A stretch of DNA of 64,000 bases from G963422275 sp963422275 (GTDB lineage: Bacteria; Pseudomonadota; Alphaproteobacteria; Rhodobacterales; Rhodobacteraceae). The stretch lies in the NCBI GenBank assembly GCA_963422275.1, contig OY729418.1, forward strand, positions 3,658,001-3,722,000. Reading direction: 5' to 3'. Shown piece after piece: positions 1 to 9,462 of the stretch. The position numbers and the translations under genes were made by a program. Each line of letters opens with the position of its first letter. The first letter of the stretch is position 1. A model generated the notes under the pieces. It was not told where the DNA came from and ran no database searches. It saw only the letters and a list, made by a program, of their open reading frames with translations.

Positions 1-765
1 ACCTTAAATTTCGACCGATGCCGGATTGCTTGAATCCACCAAAGGAGCCAGACCATCCTGCGCGGCCGGGCCGTGCGCGCTCAGGTAAGTGTATCCCGCC
101 TCAAGGCGTCGGGCCAGGCGGACGGCACGATCCCTATCCGGTGTCCATATTGATGAGCACAGGGCGAAATGGCTGTCATTTTACAAGGCAACGGCCTCGT
201 CCGCATGTTCAAACGGCAATATGGGAAGTGCCGGGCCGAATTGCTCCTCCTTGACAATGTTGAGATTGGTGTCAGGATTAAGTGCTAGGACCGGCTTCTG
301 AAAATATCCTTTGCAATACAGTTCCTAGTCCGGAACCTGTCTGCCTTCCCTGATTTCCGTGCCCGTCAACTTCGCTTGCTTGATCTTTCCCGTCACTAAT
401 TTGAACTGTCGCCCGTTGTTGACAGGTCCTATGTCGGTTTCTTCCAGAAGCCCATCTCCTACGGTCATTCCGCTGCATATTTCCGTTAGAGCATCAACGA
501 CCTCGTCGTACCGAGTCCAGTGAACATATGGTCTCTTAATGGCCATGCATATCTGCCCGGACGACAGGAACGCTCCGAGATACATCCACATGAACACCGC
601 TTGGTCCAATTCAATGTCTTCGTACACGATCGCTGCATCGTTTCCGCCAAGCTCTAGGGCAACGGGAGTGATATTGTTGGCCGCTAGCTTCATTATGTGC
701 CGCCCGACCTCAACCGAACCGGTGAACACGAATCTCACGCTAGGATGCGAAACCAGTGGATCTCC
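1..765 (-). pseudogene. Aldehyde dehydrogenase pseudogene (C-terminal part)
   Basis: The minus strand encodes the C-terminal half of an NAD(P)-dependent aldehyde dehydrogenase. Visible family motifs are FTGS, the ELGGNDAAIV block and the catalytic-cysteine segment SGQICMA. The frame is broken by TAG after REGRQVPD (about 330) and by TAA after the DEAVAL stretch (about 181). The terminal GGFKQSGIGR motif appears only in a shifted frame near the left edge, so there is also a frameshift. The N-terminal half is missing: homology stops near 765, shortly before the IS end at 830. Two stops, a frameshift and a lost 5' half make this a pseudogene. The original substrate cannot be told. Confidence 0.85.
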
Positions 766-829
766 GGTTCTCGACGTGGCACTAGTCTTGTCTTGACACG
801 TCGCTGACGTACACAGAATCAATATTAGT

Positions 830-1480
830 TAAGGAAACTCTGATTTGGTTTTTTTGGGTTTTGGCTGTAGGAGCCGCTCTTCCTAGCTGTACCGGTCGAT
901 TTCCTGCGGTCCGGAAGCCCCAAATGCGTGTTTGTGGGGCGAAATCGCCTCCGGTTCAGCCCCCGCAGAGTTGATCCAGCAGATTCCGGACACATGATCC
1001 CTTGTCACGGCAAGTGCGGCTGGGCAATTGCCAAGTTCGAGAAGCCCGGAAGCGAGGCAGGCCGCTACACATTCATCTCCAGCCGCCGGGGATTGGTGCC
1101 GCTGCGCGGCTTCATCCCGAAATGCCGCCGGGTCCCCTTCTTCGTCGGTGCATCTCGGATCGCGAGCCTTGCTCCCGTTCCTGACCGACGACGGCACCGG
1201 GACGATGCTGGTGTCAATGATGGCGGCTTCCCTCAGCGCCCCCTGCCAGGCGATCCCAGATCTCCGGAACGGCAGGTGCGCCAGTCCGTGGCGCTCCAGC
1301 CTCGCCCCGGCAAAGTGCCGGACGCTCTCGGCCTCGCAGAGCAAGTCCTCTATCACTGGGGCGACGAGATTGCAGAACAGCCGAACGCCTTGCATGATGA
1401 AAAGAGGATATAGCGCAAGGTGACAGGCACCCCCGAATGCACAATGCCACCATGATCAGGCTGTATTCAGAGGCTCCCTA
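830..1480 (-). mobile_element. IS5-family element type 1, degenerate copy A
   Basis: The ends match the other type-1 copies in the window: a left-type end at 1480 reading (on minus) AGGGAGCCTCTGAATACAG and a right-type end at about 831 with CAAATCAGAG. The minus strand keeps pieces of an IS5-like transposase in several frames, including the CEAESVRHFAG stretch. Internal deletions and frameshifts remove any full ORF. The left edge supplies the TAG stop of the neighbouring nitroreductase gene. Confidence 0.8.
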
Positions 1481-2272
1481 ATCAACACGGGACTCGTCGC
1501 GATACATTACTTTGTGTCGCCGGGTTTTGATCCATTCCTGAATCTCATCATTGCTGAGGAACTGACCCCGGTCGAACTCGTCAAAGCTGACAATCTCCGA
1601 AATCGCCTTTTTCCATCTTTTATACGGCTTCTGAGCAGATGGCCCAAATAAAAAAATGTCCAATACCGAGATTTCGTCAGGAATTCCTAGAATCGGCCGT
1701 ATTGCCTTCTGTGCGTTCTCTTGGCCAATGGCAGTGACCCACCAAGCGCAGTAACCCAAAGATGCCGCTGCGAGATGCGCCGACATTGTCGAAGCAGCAA
1801 CTGACTGTAGGAGTATCCGCTCGGCATTCTCTCGATACATCCGATTGAGTTCGATTGTGGAGTTGTCCTCTCGCCTTAGAATCGGAAACGCCTCGACCCA
1901 ACGCATATCGGAGCAGACGACGACAAATCCTGGGGCCGTTGCAAGGCCGCGATAATCAGGAGTGGGAAATTTCATCTTCGCCTTCGCACGAAAGCGCTGT
2001 TCAGCAACGAAGTAATCTGAGATCTTGCGCTTTTTGCAGATGTCCTTGACGACGACATAGTGCCATGGTTGGGCATTGGCTCCGGACGGAGCATGCCGTG
2101 CGGCTTCAAGGATCAGCGCAAAATGGCGATCCGGAATCACAAAATTCGGATCAAACTTTCGCACTGTTACCCGATTCCTGACAACTTCCATCAAATGTTC
2201 GTATCGATCTGTCGATCCCATGTTTGGGAGGTTAACCGCACTCTGTGTGGCTTCGGCGACATTCTCAACCTT
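1478..2272 (-). CDS. Nitroreductase family protein
   Basis: This 264-residue FMN-dependent nitroreductase-fold protein has the RxSVRKF-like start of the fold (RVTVRKFDPN) and the HAPSGANAQPWHYVVV block that binds FMN in this family. A Gly-Tyr-Cys-Ala-Trp helix lies later in the chain. I chose the ATG at 2272, preceded by GGAGAG, rather than the in-frame ATG at 2314. It overlaps the stop of the small ORF upstream (TAATG), so the two are probably translated together. The TAG stop is formed by the edge of IS copy A, so the natural C-terminus may have been slightly altered. The substrate is unknown. Confidence 0.8.
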   Translation of the reverse strand, partial: KVENVAEATQSAVNLPNMGSTDRYEHLMEVVRNRVTVRKFDPNFVIPDRHFALILEAARHAPSGANAQPWHYVVVKDICKKRKISDYFVAEQRFRAKAKMKFPTPDYRGLATAPGFVVVCSDMRWVEAFPILRREDNSTIELNRMYRENAERILLQSVAASTMSAHLAAASLGYCAWWVTAIGQENAQKAIRPILGIPDEISVLDIFLFGPSAQKPYKRWKKAISEIVSFDEFDRGQFLSNDEIQEWIKTRRHKVMYRDESRVD

Positions 2273-2274
2273 CA

Positions 2275-2505
2275 TTATCGCTCTCCAATTGTTTTTGCAG
2301 CAGTCACGGTCCAATTTGCAAAATCGCGCATCTCTTTGGCAATAAAATCAGATTCTGCACAGATGCTCGCACGTGTCAGGTCTGCTAAAGGAAGAATAAC
2401 CATTTCATTGCAGTATGGGCAACAGGCAGACGCAGAACAGATCCTACTTGCAGTCGCTTGTAGGCGACTCGAAGTGGAATGCTGCTTTGCAATGCAACAT
2501 TGCAC
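2275..2505 (-). CDS. Small cysteine-rich hypothetical protein
   Basis: This 76-residue ORF has a cluster of cysteines near the middle (CSASACCPYC) followed by an acidic, amphipathic C-terminal half. The pattern resembles a small metal-binding ribbon, but I do not recognise a named family. Its TAA stop shares bases with the nitroreductase ATG, which is the main argument that it is real. The start is uncertain: the first ATG lies in a stretch rich in Cys and Ser, and an internal start is possible. Confidence 0.45.
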   Translation of the reverse strand: MQCCIAKQHSTSSRLQATASRICSASACCPYCNEMVILPLADLTRASICAESDFIAKEMRDFANWTVTAAKTIGER

Positions 2506-2866
2506 CCCGATGTGAAGTGCTTAGTTTCTTTCCGCAGATCGCTGCGGATTAAGGGCAGGAAGTGTCCAAACTGTAATGCGCGCTCAAGTTTTCGCCCATG
2601 CAAAGCAGAAAATGAGCGCAATCCTAGAAGAATTAGCGTCGCATCCGTTGCCGAAGCACGGCAACATGTCCTGGCAAAGCTGACGAGTATTTCCCGACCG
2701 ATACTTACCTTGCCGTTGGAGGTCGAGGTGGCATGATGATTGAAATCAGCCCAAAGGCAGACTCGCAAGAATAAGTTCTGTGCTTGAGGCCGGTAGCTCG
2801 GAACCGTCAATTGGCAAAATCTGAGCGATTGTAGACGAAGCGGGGGCTGAACACCCATCGTCTCCT
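2506..2866. other. Intergenic, no recognisable gene
   Basis: No convincing gene is visible. Short ORFs overlap on both strands without family motifs. One plus-strand reading contains CPNC-type cysteines, but nothing supports translation. Confidence 0.5.
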
Positions 2867-3600
2867 AGGGCAATCGCTTCTTAAAAACTCAGAAAGACCG
2901 CGTTCGAAAGGCACCACAGTCACCGATCGGCAACCGCCAGACGCTCAGCCAACTCTGGACGGCGAAATGCACAGAAAACGCCCGCTTTCGCAACGGTCTT
3001 GGTTTTCCTGTTCCCCCCAGCGCAACGTGCCCGCAGGCAACAGCACAGAGGCAGGCATCTGCAGGACTGCTCAAGGAGTTGATATCCTAACAAGCACAGC
3101 AACGCGCCGCGACCTCGCGAGATGTTGGCCGTTGCACTCCCTTGCACCGTTTCCGGCGGCGAGGGATGTGCTGACATGCAGAGATGTATGGAGCCGTTTC
3201 TACGCCGCTTCATGAAGTTCGGGTACGGGTTCCGAGCCACGACGCTTGTTCGAGGCGCTGCGGTGCGCAATCCGGTGCCCCTAGTGTCTGCCTTCATGGC
3301 GCAGGCGTGCTTGCCCTAGGCTAGGTTCGGGGAAACGACAAGTCGAGCGAAGTCACGTCAACTCGCGAAATCAAGGGCCGGGCGACGGCGGAAACGCGCT
3401 GCACTGGGATGCTCGATGTGGCACTGGACGAGGATTGTCAGCGTCCCGGAGAGCCTTGCAGAGATGCGCCAGGTGCTGGATGCGTGGCAGGCTGAAGCGC
3501 ACTGGCTGGAACGACGACGCCTTGCTCGGCATAGACCGCACTACCGTCAAGTTGCCACAAGCCACCGCAAAAGGAAAATTGAAACACGATTGCCCTGCCA
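2867..3600 (+). mobile_element. Degenerate ISAs1-like element
   Basis: The stretch starts with AGGGCAATCGCTTCTTAA and ends with AAAATTGAAACACGATTGCCCT, so its outer ends are inverted copies of AGGGCAATCG. Near 3400-3450 a plus-strand reading gives NALHW, then after a slip MLDVALDEDCQR. This matches the C-terminal HW-(V)LDV-x-x-DED signature of ISAs1-family transposases. No ORF survives. Related fragments lie at 22480-22735 and 38712-38800. Confidence 0.5.
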
Positions 3601-3666
3601 TATCTCCACTTTGAAATTTCATGGTTAATCCATATAAGTAGAACGGAATTCGTGTGAGGGACCGAA

Positions 3667-4380
3667 ATGAGCAATCCAGAGTCATTCATCGAAGAGGTGA
3701 CCCAAGAAGTTCGGCGAGAACGTCTGTTCGCGCTCTTTCGAAAATATGGTTGGATTGGGGCGCTTCTAGTCGTTCTGATTGTTGCTGGTGCTTCCTACCG
3801 CGAATGGACCTCAACCCAGAAAAAAAAGGCCGCGGAAGCATTGGGTGACTCAATTCTTGCGTCCCTCGATATAGACGATGTGCCTGACCGTGCTGAATCG
3901 CTCCTTTCGCTGGACATATCGAGCGCAGAGGGGGCTGCGCTTGTCAGCATGCTGGTCGCTGATGCGTTGCTTGACGCCGGCAGAATTGACGAAGCGGTGT
4001 TGCAGCTTGAATCCATTGCCAAGCAGGATGCCCTTCCAAAAGCCTACCGGGATCTTGCAGCCTTCAAATCGCTTTTAATGCAAGGTCCAACGATGGAGCC
4101 GGATGACATGATCGCGTGGCTTGAGCCATTGACCGCTCCGGGGCGGCCTTTTCGGGTACTGGCCCTTGAGCAGACAGCGATAGCGCTTGTGCGCTTGAAC
4201 AGAATGGACGAAGCCACCGAAATGCTGCAGCAACTGTTCAACGACACTGAAGCGCCCATAGCATTGCGTACACGAATATTTCAACTCGCCAATGCCTCCG
4301 GGATCAAGATCGATTTTTCTCGGACAGTGTCTCAGCAGAACATAATTGACCCGCGCACCAGGATTGTGTCGGAAAATTAA
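3667..4380 (+). CDS. YfgM-like membrane-anchored TPR protein
   Basis: A protein of 237 residues with a cytoplasmic N-terminus rich in Glu and Arg, one membrane helix at about residues 27-46, and a periplasmic helical repeat domain of the TPR_21/YfgM type. In E. coli YfgM is an ancillary subunit of the SecYEG translocon with PpiD. The alphaproteobacterial homologues sit, as here, directly upstream of bamB and der. The ATG at 3667 has GAGGG 7 bases upstream. The stop is 15 bases before the bamB start, so co-transcription is likely. Confidence 0.85.
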   Translation: MSNPESFIEEVTQEVRRERLFALFRKYGWIGALLVVLIVAGASYREWTSTQKKKAAEALGDSILASLDIDDVPDRAESLLSLDISSAEGAALVSMLVADALLDAGRIDEAVLQLESIAKQDALPKAYRDLAAFKSLLMQGPTMEPDDMIAWLEPLTAPGRPFRVLALEQTAIALVRLNRMDEATEMLQQLFNDTEAPIALRTRIFQLANASGIKIDFSRTVSQQNIIDPRTRIVSEN

Positions 4381-4395
4381 ACGAGGTCTCCAAAA

Positions 4396-5754
4396 TTGAG
4401 AAACTCTCCACTGATCCCAATGACTGTGGCCATTTTTGCTGTCGCAAGCTGTAGCAACGAGGACAAACCCCTCGGAGGTGTTCGGATTGATGTGCGGGTT
4501 CCTCTTTCGAAAACTGTCGACTTCGTGTCCGATGAACTTGAAACAAACATTTCCTATTTCAGGATAAAGCCTGACATGAATGAACGGACGTTGGTCGATC
4601 TTCCCGCTATCGCCGACTATGCGTCTTGGACCCACATCAACGGAAATCCTGGCCACAACATCTCCCATCCAAGTCTAGCGGGCAACCTGCAGCGGCGTTG
4701 GACCGTGCCGGTCGGTGCGGGGAACACACGAAAACAACGCATAACCGCTTCGCCTGTCGTTGCCGGCAGCTGGATTTTCACAATGGATTCGCAATCGGTG
4801 GTCAGTGCGTTTACAAGTGATGGGACTTTGGTCTGGGCCATCGACCTAACGCCTTCATCTGAGACAAGCGGCGATGCATCGGGAGGGGGCCTAAGCTACG
4901 GTGAGGGACTCTTGTTCGCCACAACTGCATTCGGAGAGTTGCATGCGATTCACCCGGAGTTGGGTGAGGTAATCTGGGTCCAAGATTTCGAATCAGCCGC
5001 GATATACGCTCCAACAGTCAGCAAAGGTCTTGTATTCGTCGTCACCCAAGACAGCGTCGCTTGGGCGGTTGATGTGATGAACGGGCGTCTTAGAAGAAGA
5101 TGGGAAAGCACTGCATCTACCGCAAGTGTTGCGAGCGGGGCAACGCCTGCGGTGTCTGCTAGCACGGTATTCCTCCCATTCCCATCTGGAGAGATAATCG
5201 CTGCAGACATCCAGACCGGAGCGAAGCTTTGGAGCAGGCTAATCGGAGGAGCTCGAAGCGCAAGCGCCAGGGCGAGACTCATTGGTATTTCAAGTGCGCC
5301 GGTTGTCTCCGACGGGATACTCTATGCAGCTAACCAGTCGGGCATGACTGCTGCGTTCGACATTGTTTCCGGAAGTAAAATCTGGACAGCGCTGGAAGGA
5401 TCGTACTCCCCGGTCTGGCACACGGATCGATCCGTGTTTGTGGTATCGGACAACGGCGAACTGGTCCGGCTTGATGCTGAGACTGGCAAACGAATCTGGG
5501 GATCTCCGCTGCCGTTCTACAAGAACGAGCGTGCACGCCGCAGGAAAGCTGTGTTTGCGAATTTCGGACCAGTGCTCGCCGGTGGTCGCTTGCTCGTGGC
5601 TTCAAGCGACGGCTTCATTCGACAATTCGATCCCAACTCTGGTCAGCTGCTTGGGATGATCGCGTTGCCAAGCGGGGCGGCAACCAGGCCTGTCATTGTT
5701 AACGGCACGCTGTATTTGGTTACTGAAAATGGAGACTTGGTGGCGTTTCAATGA
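4396..5754 (+). CDS. bamB: Outer-membrane assembly lipoprotein BamB
   Basis: A PQQ-like beta-propeller lipoprotein of 452 residues, the BamB subunit of the complex that folds beta-barrel proteins into the outer membrane. The N-terminus is a lipoprotein signal with lipobox VASC and the lipidated Cys at about residue 19. Repeated blades follow with the motif pattern G(x)LVWxxxL or DAxTGxxxW, for example LDAETGKRIW. The start is TTG at 4396, with GAGG about 10 bases upstream. No in-frame ATG would keep the signal peptide. Family members are usually 380-450 residues, so the length is normal. Confidence 0.9.
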   Translation: MRNSPLIPMTVAIFAVASCSNEDKPLGGVRIDVRVPLSKTVDFVSDELETNISYFRIKPDMNERTLVDLPAIADYASWTHINGNPGHNISHPSLAGNLQRRWTVPVGAGNTRKQRITASPVVAGSWIFTMDSQSVVSAFTSDGTLVWAIDLTPSSETSGDASGGGLSYGEGLLFATTAFGELHAIHPELGEVIWVQDFESAAIYAPTVSKGLVFVVTQDSVAWAVDVMNGRLRRRWESTASTASVASGATPAVSASTVFLPFPSGEIIAADIQTGAKLWSRLIGGARSASARARLIGISSAPVVSDGILYAANQSGMTAAFDIVSGSKIWTALEGSYSPVWHTDRSVFVVSDNGELVRLDAETGKRIWGSPLPFYKNERARRRKAVFANFGPVLAGGRLLVASSDGFIRQFDPNSGQLLGMIALPSGAATRPVIVNGTLYLVTENGDLVAFQ

Positions 5755-5792
5755 CCGCGTTCGCCGTGGCCGCTAGACCAGTATAGTTCTGC

Positions 5793-7187
5793 ATGTCCGC
5801 TTGTTTTGCCATTGTCGGACGACCAAATGTCGGAAAGTCAACTCTTTTCAACCGGCTGGTCGGGAAGAAGATTGCTCTTGTCGATAATCAACCTGGAGTG
5901 ACACGGGACTTCAGAGACGCCGACGCGCGAATCGGAGATGCGCGGATTGTGCTCCTTGACACAGCGGGTTTAGAGCGACAACCCGAAGGTGAACTGGCAC
6001 TTGAGATTCGCCGGATGACGGAAAGAGCTCTCGTGCAAGCCGATGCCTGCATTTTTCTGATAGACGCAAAAAACGGCGTCTTTCCCTTGGACAGAGAGGT
6101 CGCCGATTTTTTAAGAATCCAGGCAAAGCCAATCATTCTGGTCGCGAATAAACTGGAAGGTCGGGCGCCTGCAAGCGGTCTCACCGAAGCGTTCGAGCTT
6201 GGCCTTGGCGCCCCCATCGGATTGTCAGCTGAACATGGAGAAGGGGTCGGTGATTTGTGTCGGGCGATCTTGGATGTCGTCGAAAGTTTAGGCAGTTCTA
6301 ATGTCGGTAGTTGCGCTGGCCATGACAAAATTCCGAATTGCCATGAGCATGAAGACTTGTACCCTGATGATGCGAACAAGCCAGTCAGAATCGCCGTCGT
6401 TGGACGCCCAAACGCTGGCAAGTCGTCGTTGATCAACAGTATCATTGGGCAGGAGCGCCTGATAACCGGCCCAGTGTCGGGTATTACCCGAGACGCGATT
6501 TCGATTTCTGGGGATTGGTCCGGCACAAAGGTCAAGATCTTTGACACAGCTGGGATGCGCAGACGATCGAAGGTCACAGCCAAAATCGAGAAGCTCTCGG
6601 TAGCCGACGGGCTTCGTGCAGTTCGCTTCGCAGAAGTTGTAATAGTCGTTGTCGATGCCAAAATTCCATTTGAATCCCAAGACCTTAGACTCGCCGATTT
6701 AGCTGCCAGGGAAGGGCGCGCAACGGTCGTTGCAGTCAACAAGTGGGATTTAGTGGCGTCAAATGGGCCTGTGTTGGAACCGATGCGAACTGTATTTGAA
6801 TCTCGATTGCCGCAGTTGCGCGGTGCTCCGCTTGTCCCTATTTCTGCGAAAACAGGAGATGGGATTGAAAATCTCCACGAAAGCGTGCTTTTCATCAGGG
6901 AAACTTGGAGTCGGCGTATCGCAACGTCGTTACTAAACGAATGGCTCAAATCGATGGTCGAAGCGCATCCGCCCCCGGCACTTGGTGGGCAGCGAATCCG
7001 GCTCCGCTATATCACCCAAATCAAGACGCGGCCGCCGAGTTTCGTGGTGATGTGCTCGCATCCCCAGAAGTTGCCAGCTAGCTACTCAAGGTATTTGGTG
7101 AACGGGCTGCGCGAACAATTCGACTTTGCCGGCACTCCGATTCGGATCATAATGCGCTCGCAGTCCGATCGAAATCCTTATACTTAA
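5793..7187 (+). CDS. der: Ribosome-assembly GTPase Der (EngA)
   Basis: A tandem-GTPase protein needed for 50S subunit maturation. Domain 1 has GRPNVGKS near residue 9, DTAG and NKLE. Domain 2 starts near residue 200 with GRPNAGKS, DTAGMRRRSK and NKWD. A KH-like domain forms the last ~110 residues. The 464-residue length is close to normal, but the C-terminus ends abruptly at NPYT. The TAA stop coincides with the first bases of an IS-like end, so a few basic residues may have been lost. The Shine-Dalgarno sequence is weak. Third gene of the TPR protein-bamB-der run. Confidence 0.95.
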   Translation: MSACFAIVGRPNVGKSTLFNRLVGKKIALVDNQPGVTRDFRDADARIGDARIVLLDTAGLERQPEGELALEIRRMTERALVQADACIFLIDAKNGVFPLDREVADFLRIQAKPIILVANKLEGRAPASGLTEAFELGLGAPIGLSAEHGEGVGDLCRAILDVVESLGSSNVGSCAGHDKIPNCHEHEDLYPDDANKPVRIAVVGRPNAGKSSLINSIIGQERLITGPVSGITRDAISISGDWSGTKVKIFDTAGMRRRSKVTAKIEKLSVADGLRAVRFAEVVIVVVDAKIPFESQDLRLADLAAREGRATVVAVNKWDLVASNGPVLEPMRTVFESRLPQLRGAPLVPISAKTGDGIENLHESVLFIRETWSRRIATSLLNEWLKSMVEAHPPPALGGQRIRLRYITQIKTRPPSFVVMCSHPQKLPASYSRYLVNGLREQFDFAGTPIRIIMRSQSDRNPYT

Positions 7188-7576
7188 GCTCAATTTTCAA
7201 TTCGTGGGCATGCTGATGGGCTGACTCCCGATTTGCGCTGGAATGGGGGTTAGGCAGATGGATTGGGTGCGATTTCGGGACTGGTTTTCGAATATCGATG
7301 AGCTGACGGCGGCCCGGTGTCCTGAGGCAAGGCGCATAGTCTTCACCGCTGTCGGTGCCAAGGCCTGCGCCTGGACATTCGGTGCACGCACAGCACTGTC
7401 CAGGCTGAAGCGTGCTGCGGGATTGCGCCGAGCGCGGCACTTCGCTGACACCACCGCTTCTTGGCGGCGGTTCGGCAGGCACCGGATCGGCTTGCCGGGG
7501 TTGTCAAGGCCGATGAGGTCTTCGCGCTCGTCAAGCGGCCATCGCCAAGCCAGCCTACAATTCGAGAATTGAGCCT
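7186..7576 (+). mobile_element. IS1595-like element, N-terminal remnant
   Basis: The ends are imperfect inverted repeats: TAAGCTCAATTTTCAATTCG on the left and, in reverse, TAGGCTCAATTCTCGAATTG on the right. Inside, an ATG at 7258 opens a reading MDWVRFRDWFSNIDELTAA that resembles the N-terminus of ISXO2/IS1595 transposases, but it breaks down after about 80 codons. The middle and catalytic parts are missing. The left end overlaps the der stop codon. Confidence 0.55.
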
Positions 7577-7794
7577 ATACTTAAAACCGTGATGAAGTCT
7601 GGATAAGTAACATGTTAGCGCTTCGATTTGGCGGGACCCTCACCCGCAGATTGATTCCAAGCTTTGGCATCCCCGCTTTCTTGCAGCGATGATCTTCCTA
7701 GGGTCGACTACCTAGTGGATTGTATTTATCATATGGTTCCAGCCTGATGCGTTCGCGATGGAAGCGATGGAGGGTGGCGGGCATGCGACCGGGG
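7577..7794. other. Intergenic, no recognisable gene
   Basis: About 220 bases between two IS remnants. No ORF with family motifs, no RNA gene and no clear hairpin were seen. Confidence 0.4.
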
Positions 7795-8692
7795 GTTCAG
7801 TTATGCTCTCATCGAGTGATCGCCAGTGCTTGCAGGAGATTGTCACAGACAGGAACCGGCCGCAGAAGCATGCGTGGCGGACGCGAGACCGGCGGATTGA
7901 AGCAATGCGTCTGGCGTTGGCGGGAATGCTTCATGCAGAAAAGCGCTGCCGATCGACGGGAAGTCACGGATCCAGGCGCTCGACCGCGCCCGACCCGGCT
8001 TGTCCTTGAAGAGGCCGCGCCGTTATGACTCAGGATCACAGGCGCAACGGCACAGCTGTCTGCCTTGAACCTTCCCGCCGGCACGGTCATCGGCCAGCGC
8101 ACCGCCACCATGGCGCGGCCATTCTCCCGGACTGCAGACCTTGGCAAAGTTGTAAGTGTAACATCATCGCCGCAGGAAAAAGAGGGTTTCAGCTTTGGAA
8201 TCAATTCACTAGATGAAGGGACGCGCCTTGGTGGCGGTGCGCTTGCAATTATGTGTCATGATGGCACCGTGCTCTTCTTCGGCGGCAGGCTAGGCTAGGT
8301 GCAGTCAAGTGCTTAGGGCTAGATCTGCTCATCGATCAACAGCATCACGGTGCGGTTCGATGAGTTGAGGTACAGGCCGACGATGTTGACAAACCTCTCG
8401 ACAAAGGCAGGTTGCTGGAAAGCTTAACTGTCACCAGCGATGCGGCATCAGGCCTGCAGCCGACCACCAAGGTCGGGAAGCTTGACACCTTTCCCTCGTA
8501 CATCCCGGGCACGAGCGCAGCGAGCCGAAAGCCGCCGACAGACGCTGTCAATCCATCAGGGCGTTCACCTTTCGCTGGGTGTCCGATGCCACGTGCGCGA
8601 CTATCACCGTCGCGAAGAAATCCATCGGGGTCTCCCTTGGCCAACGTCAGAACAGCCTCCGAAACATCCAAGCGCGACAGATCTAGGGAACC
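7795..8692. mobile_element. Rearranged IS630-like transposase remnant
   Basis: Plus strand 7795-7955 reads like the N-terminus of an IS630 transposase (LSSSDRQCLQEIVTDRNRPQ, then CVWRW in another frame). It is joined directly to KSRIQALDRARPGL and LPAGTVIGQ (about 7972-8110), which belong after the first catalytic Asp. The missing middle lies on the minus strand at 8692-8317, where FVERFVNIVGLYLNS and VMLLIDE are read and then stop. The inverted piece is bounded by CTAGATCTG and CAGATCTAG. All parts are frameshifted and none is functional. Confidence 0.55.
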
Positions 8693-9143
8693 TCTGAATA
8701 CAGCCTGATTTTGGGCGTGGCATTGTACATTCGGGGCGTCCCTGCCATTTTGCACCACGCCTTTTCTCGGGGGATGACGACATGCAGCGCCTTCGGCAAT
8801 TGACCTTCGCCAGCCTCGAATGCGACCGCAAGAAGCGCCGCGATATCTTTCCGGAGCGGATGGACGGCCCGATCCTCTGGACACGACTGGAAGCCCGCAT
8901 TGCGCCGACGTGTCCGAAGGGCGGCGGCAAGGGGCGACAGCCGCATCCGCTGCCGGTGATGTTGCGCGCGCACTGCGTTCAGCTGTTCTGCAATCTGAGC
9001 GATCCGGCGATGGAGGACCGGCGACGGTTCAGCCCCGAAAACGCGCATTTGCGGCTTCCGCCCTGCCGAAAACTGACCGGCGCAGCCGGGAAGGCAGTTT
9101 CCGCAGCAAAAACCAGAAAACTCCCCAAATCAGAGGTTTCCTA
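8685..9143 (+). mobile_element. IS5-family element type 1, deleted copy B
   Basis: The element starts with AGGGAACCTCTGAATACAG and ends with CAAATCAGAGGTTTCCT, as in the other type-1 copies. The transposase N-terminus from the ATG at 8781 (MQRLRQLTFASLE) runs to the LSDPAMEDR motif. It is then fused by a large internal deletion to the 3' terminal region. Only about 460 bases remain, so it is a non-autonomous relic. Confidence 0.85.
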
Positions 9144-9462
9144 GGGCCAGAAGGGCGCATTTCATAACAAGTCTTGCCGATATGTACTGCTTGGGTCAGC
9201 GAATAGGGCAATCCTGCGCCAAGTCCGCCGTTACAGCACAAACGATCGCTCAATGTTCCAGTTCAGGACTCAACAATAATGACAGCAGGACGGTGCAGAT
9301 AGCACTCTTGGTTGCATAGGGCCTCGGTAGCTGCATGACTAGCCTGTTAGCGTCCGGCAGTACCGGAATGATGGCCTCGGCTTTGCTTGTATCAGGTCAA
9401 CCGAGTGCGCAGGGAATTCAGGCCAGTGCAGAGAAGATTCGCATGATGGGCAGCCCCAAGAA
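9144..9462. other. Intergenic, no recognisable gene
   Basis: About 320 bases between an IS relic and the SDR gene. A minus-strand reading (about 9165-9250) has a protein-like GLGAGLPYSLTQAVHIGKT stretch that runs into the IS. It may be the cut-off end of a lost gene; I do not recognise it. Confidence 0.35.

Noticed and set aside
2479..2736. Plus-strand ORF with a CPNC motif
   Set aside because: No ribosome-binding site, no neighbour support, and a competing open frame on the other strand. The motif alone is not enough.
5888..6949. Long minus-strand ORF of 353 codons
   Set aside because: It lies antisense to der, which has complete GTPase motifs; the reverse reading is Ser/Arg-rich with no family features.
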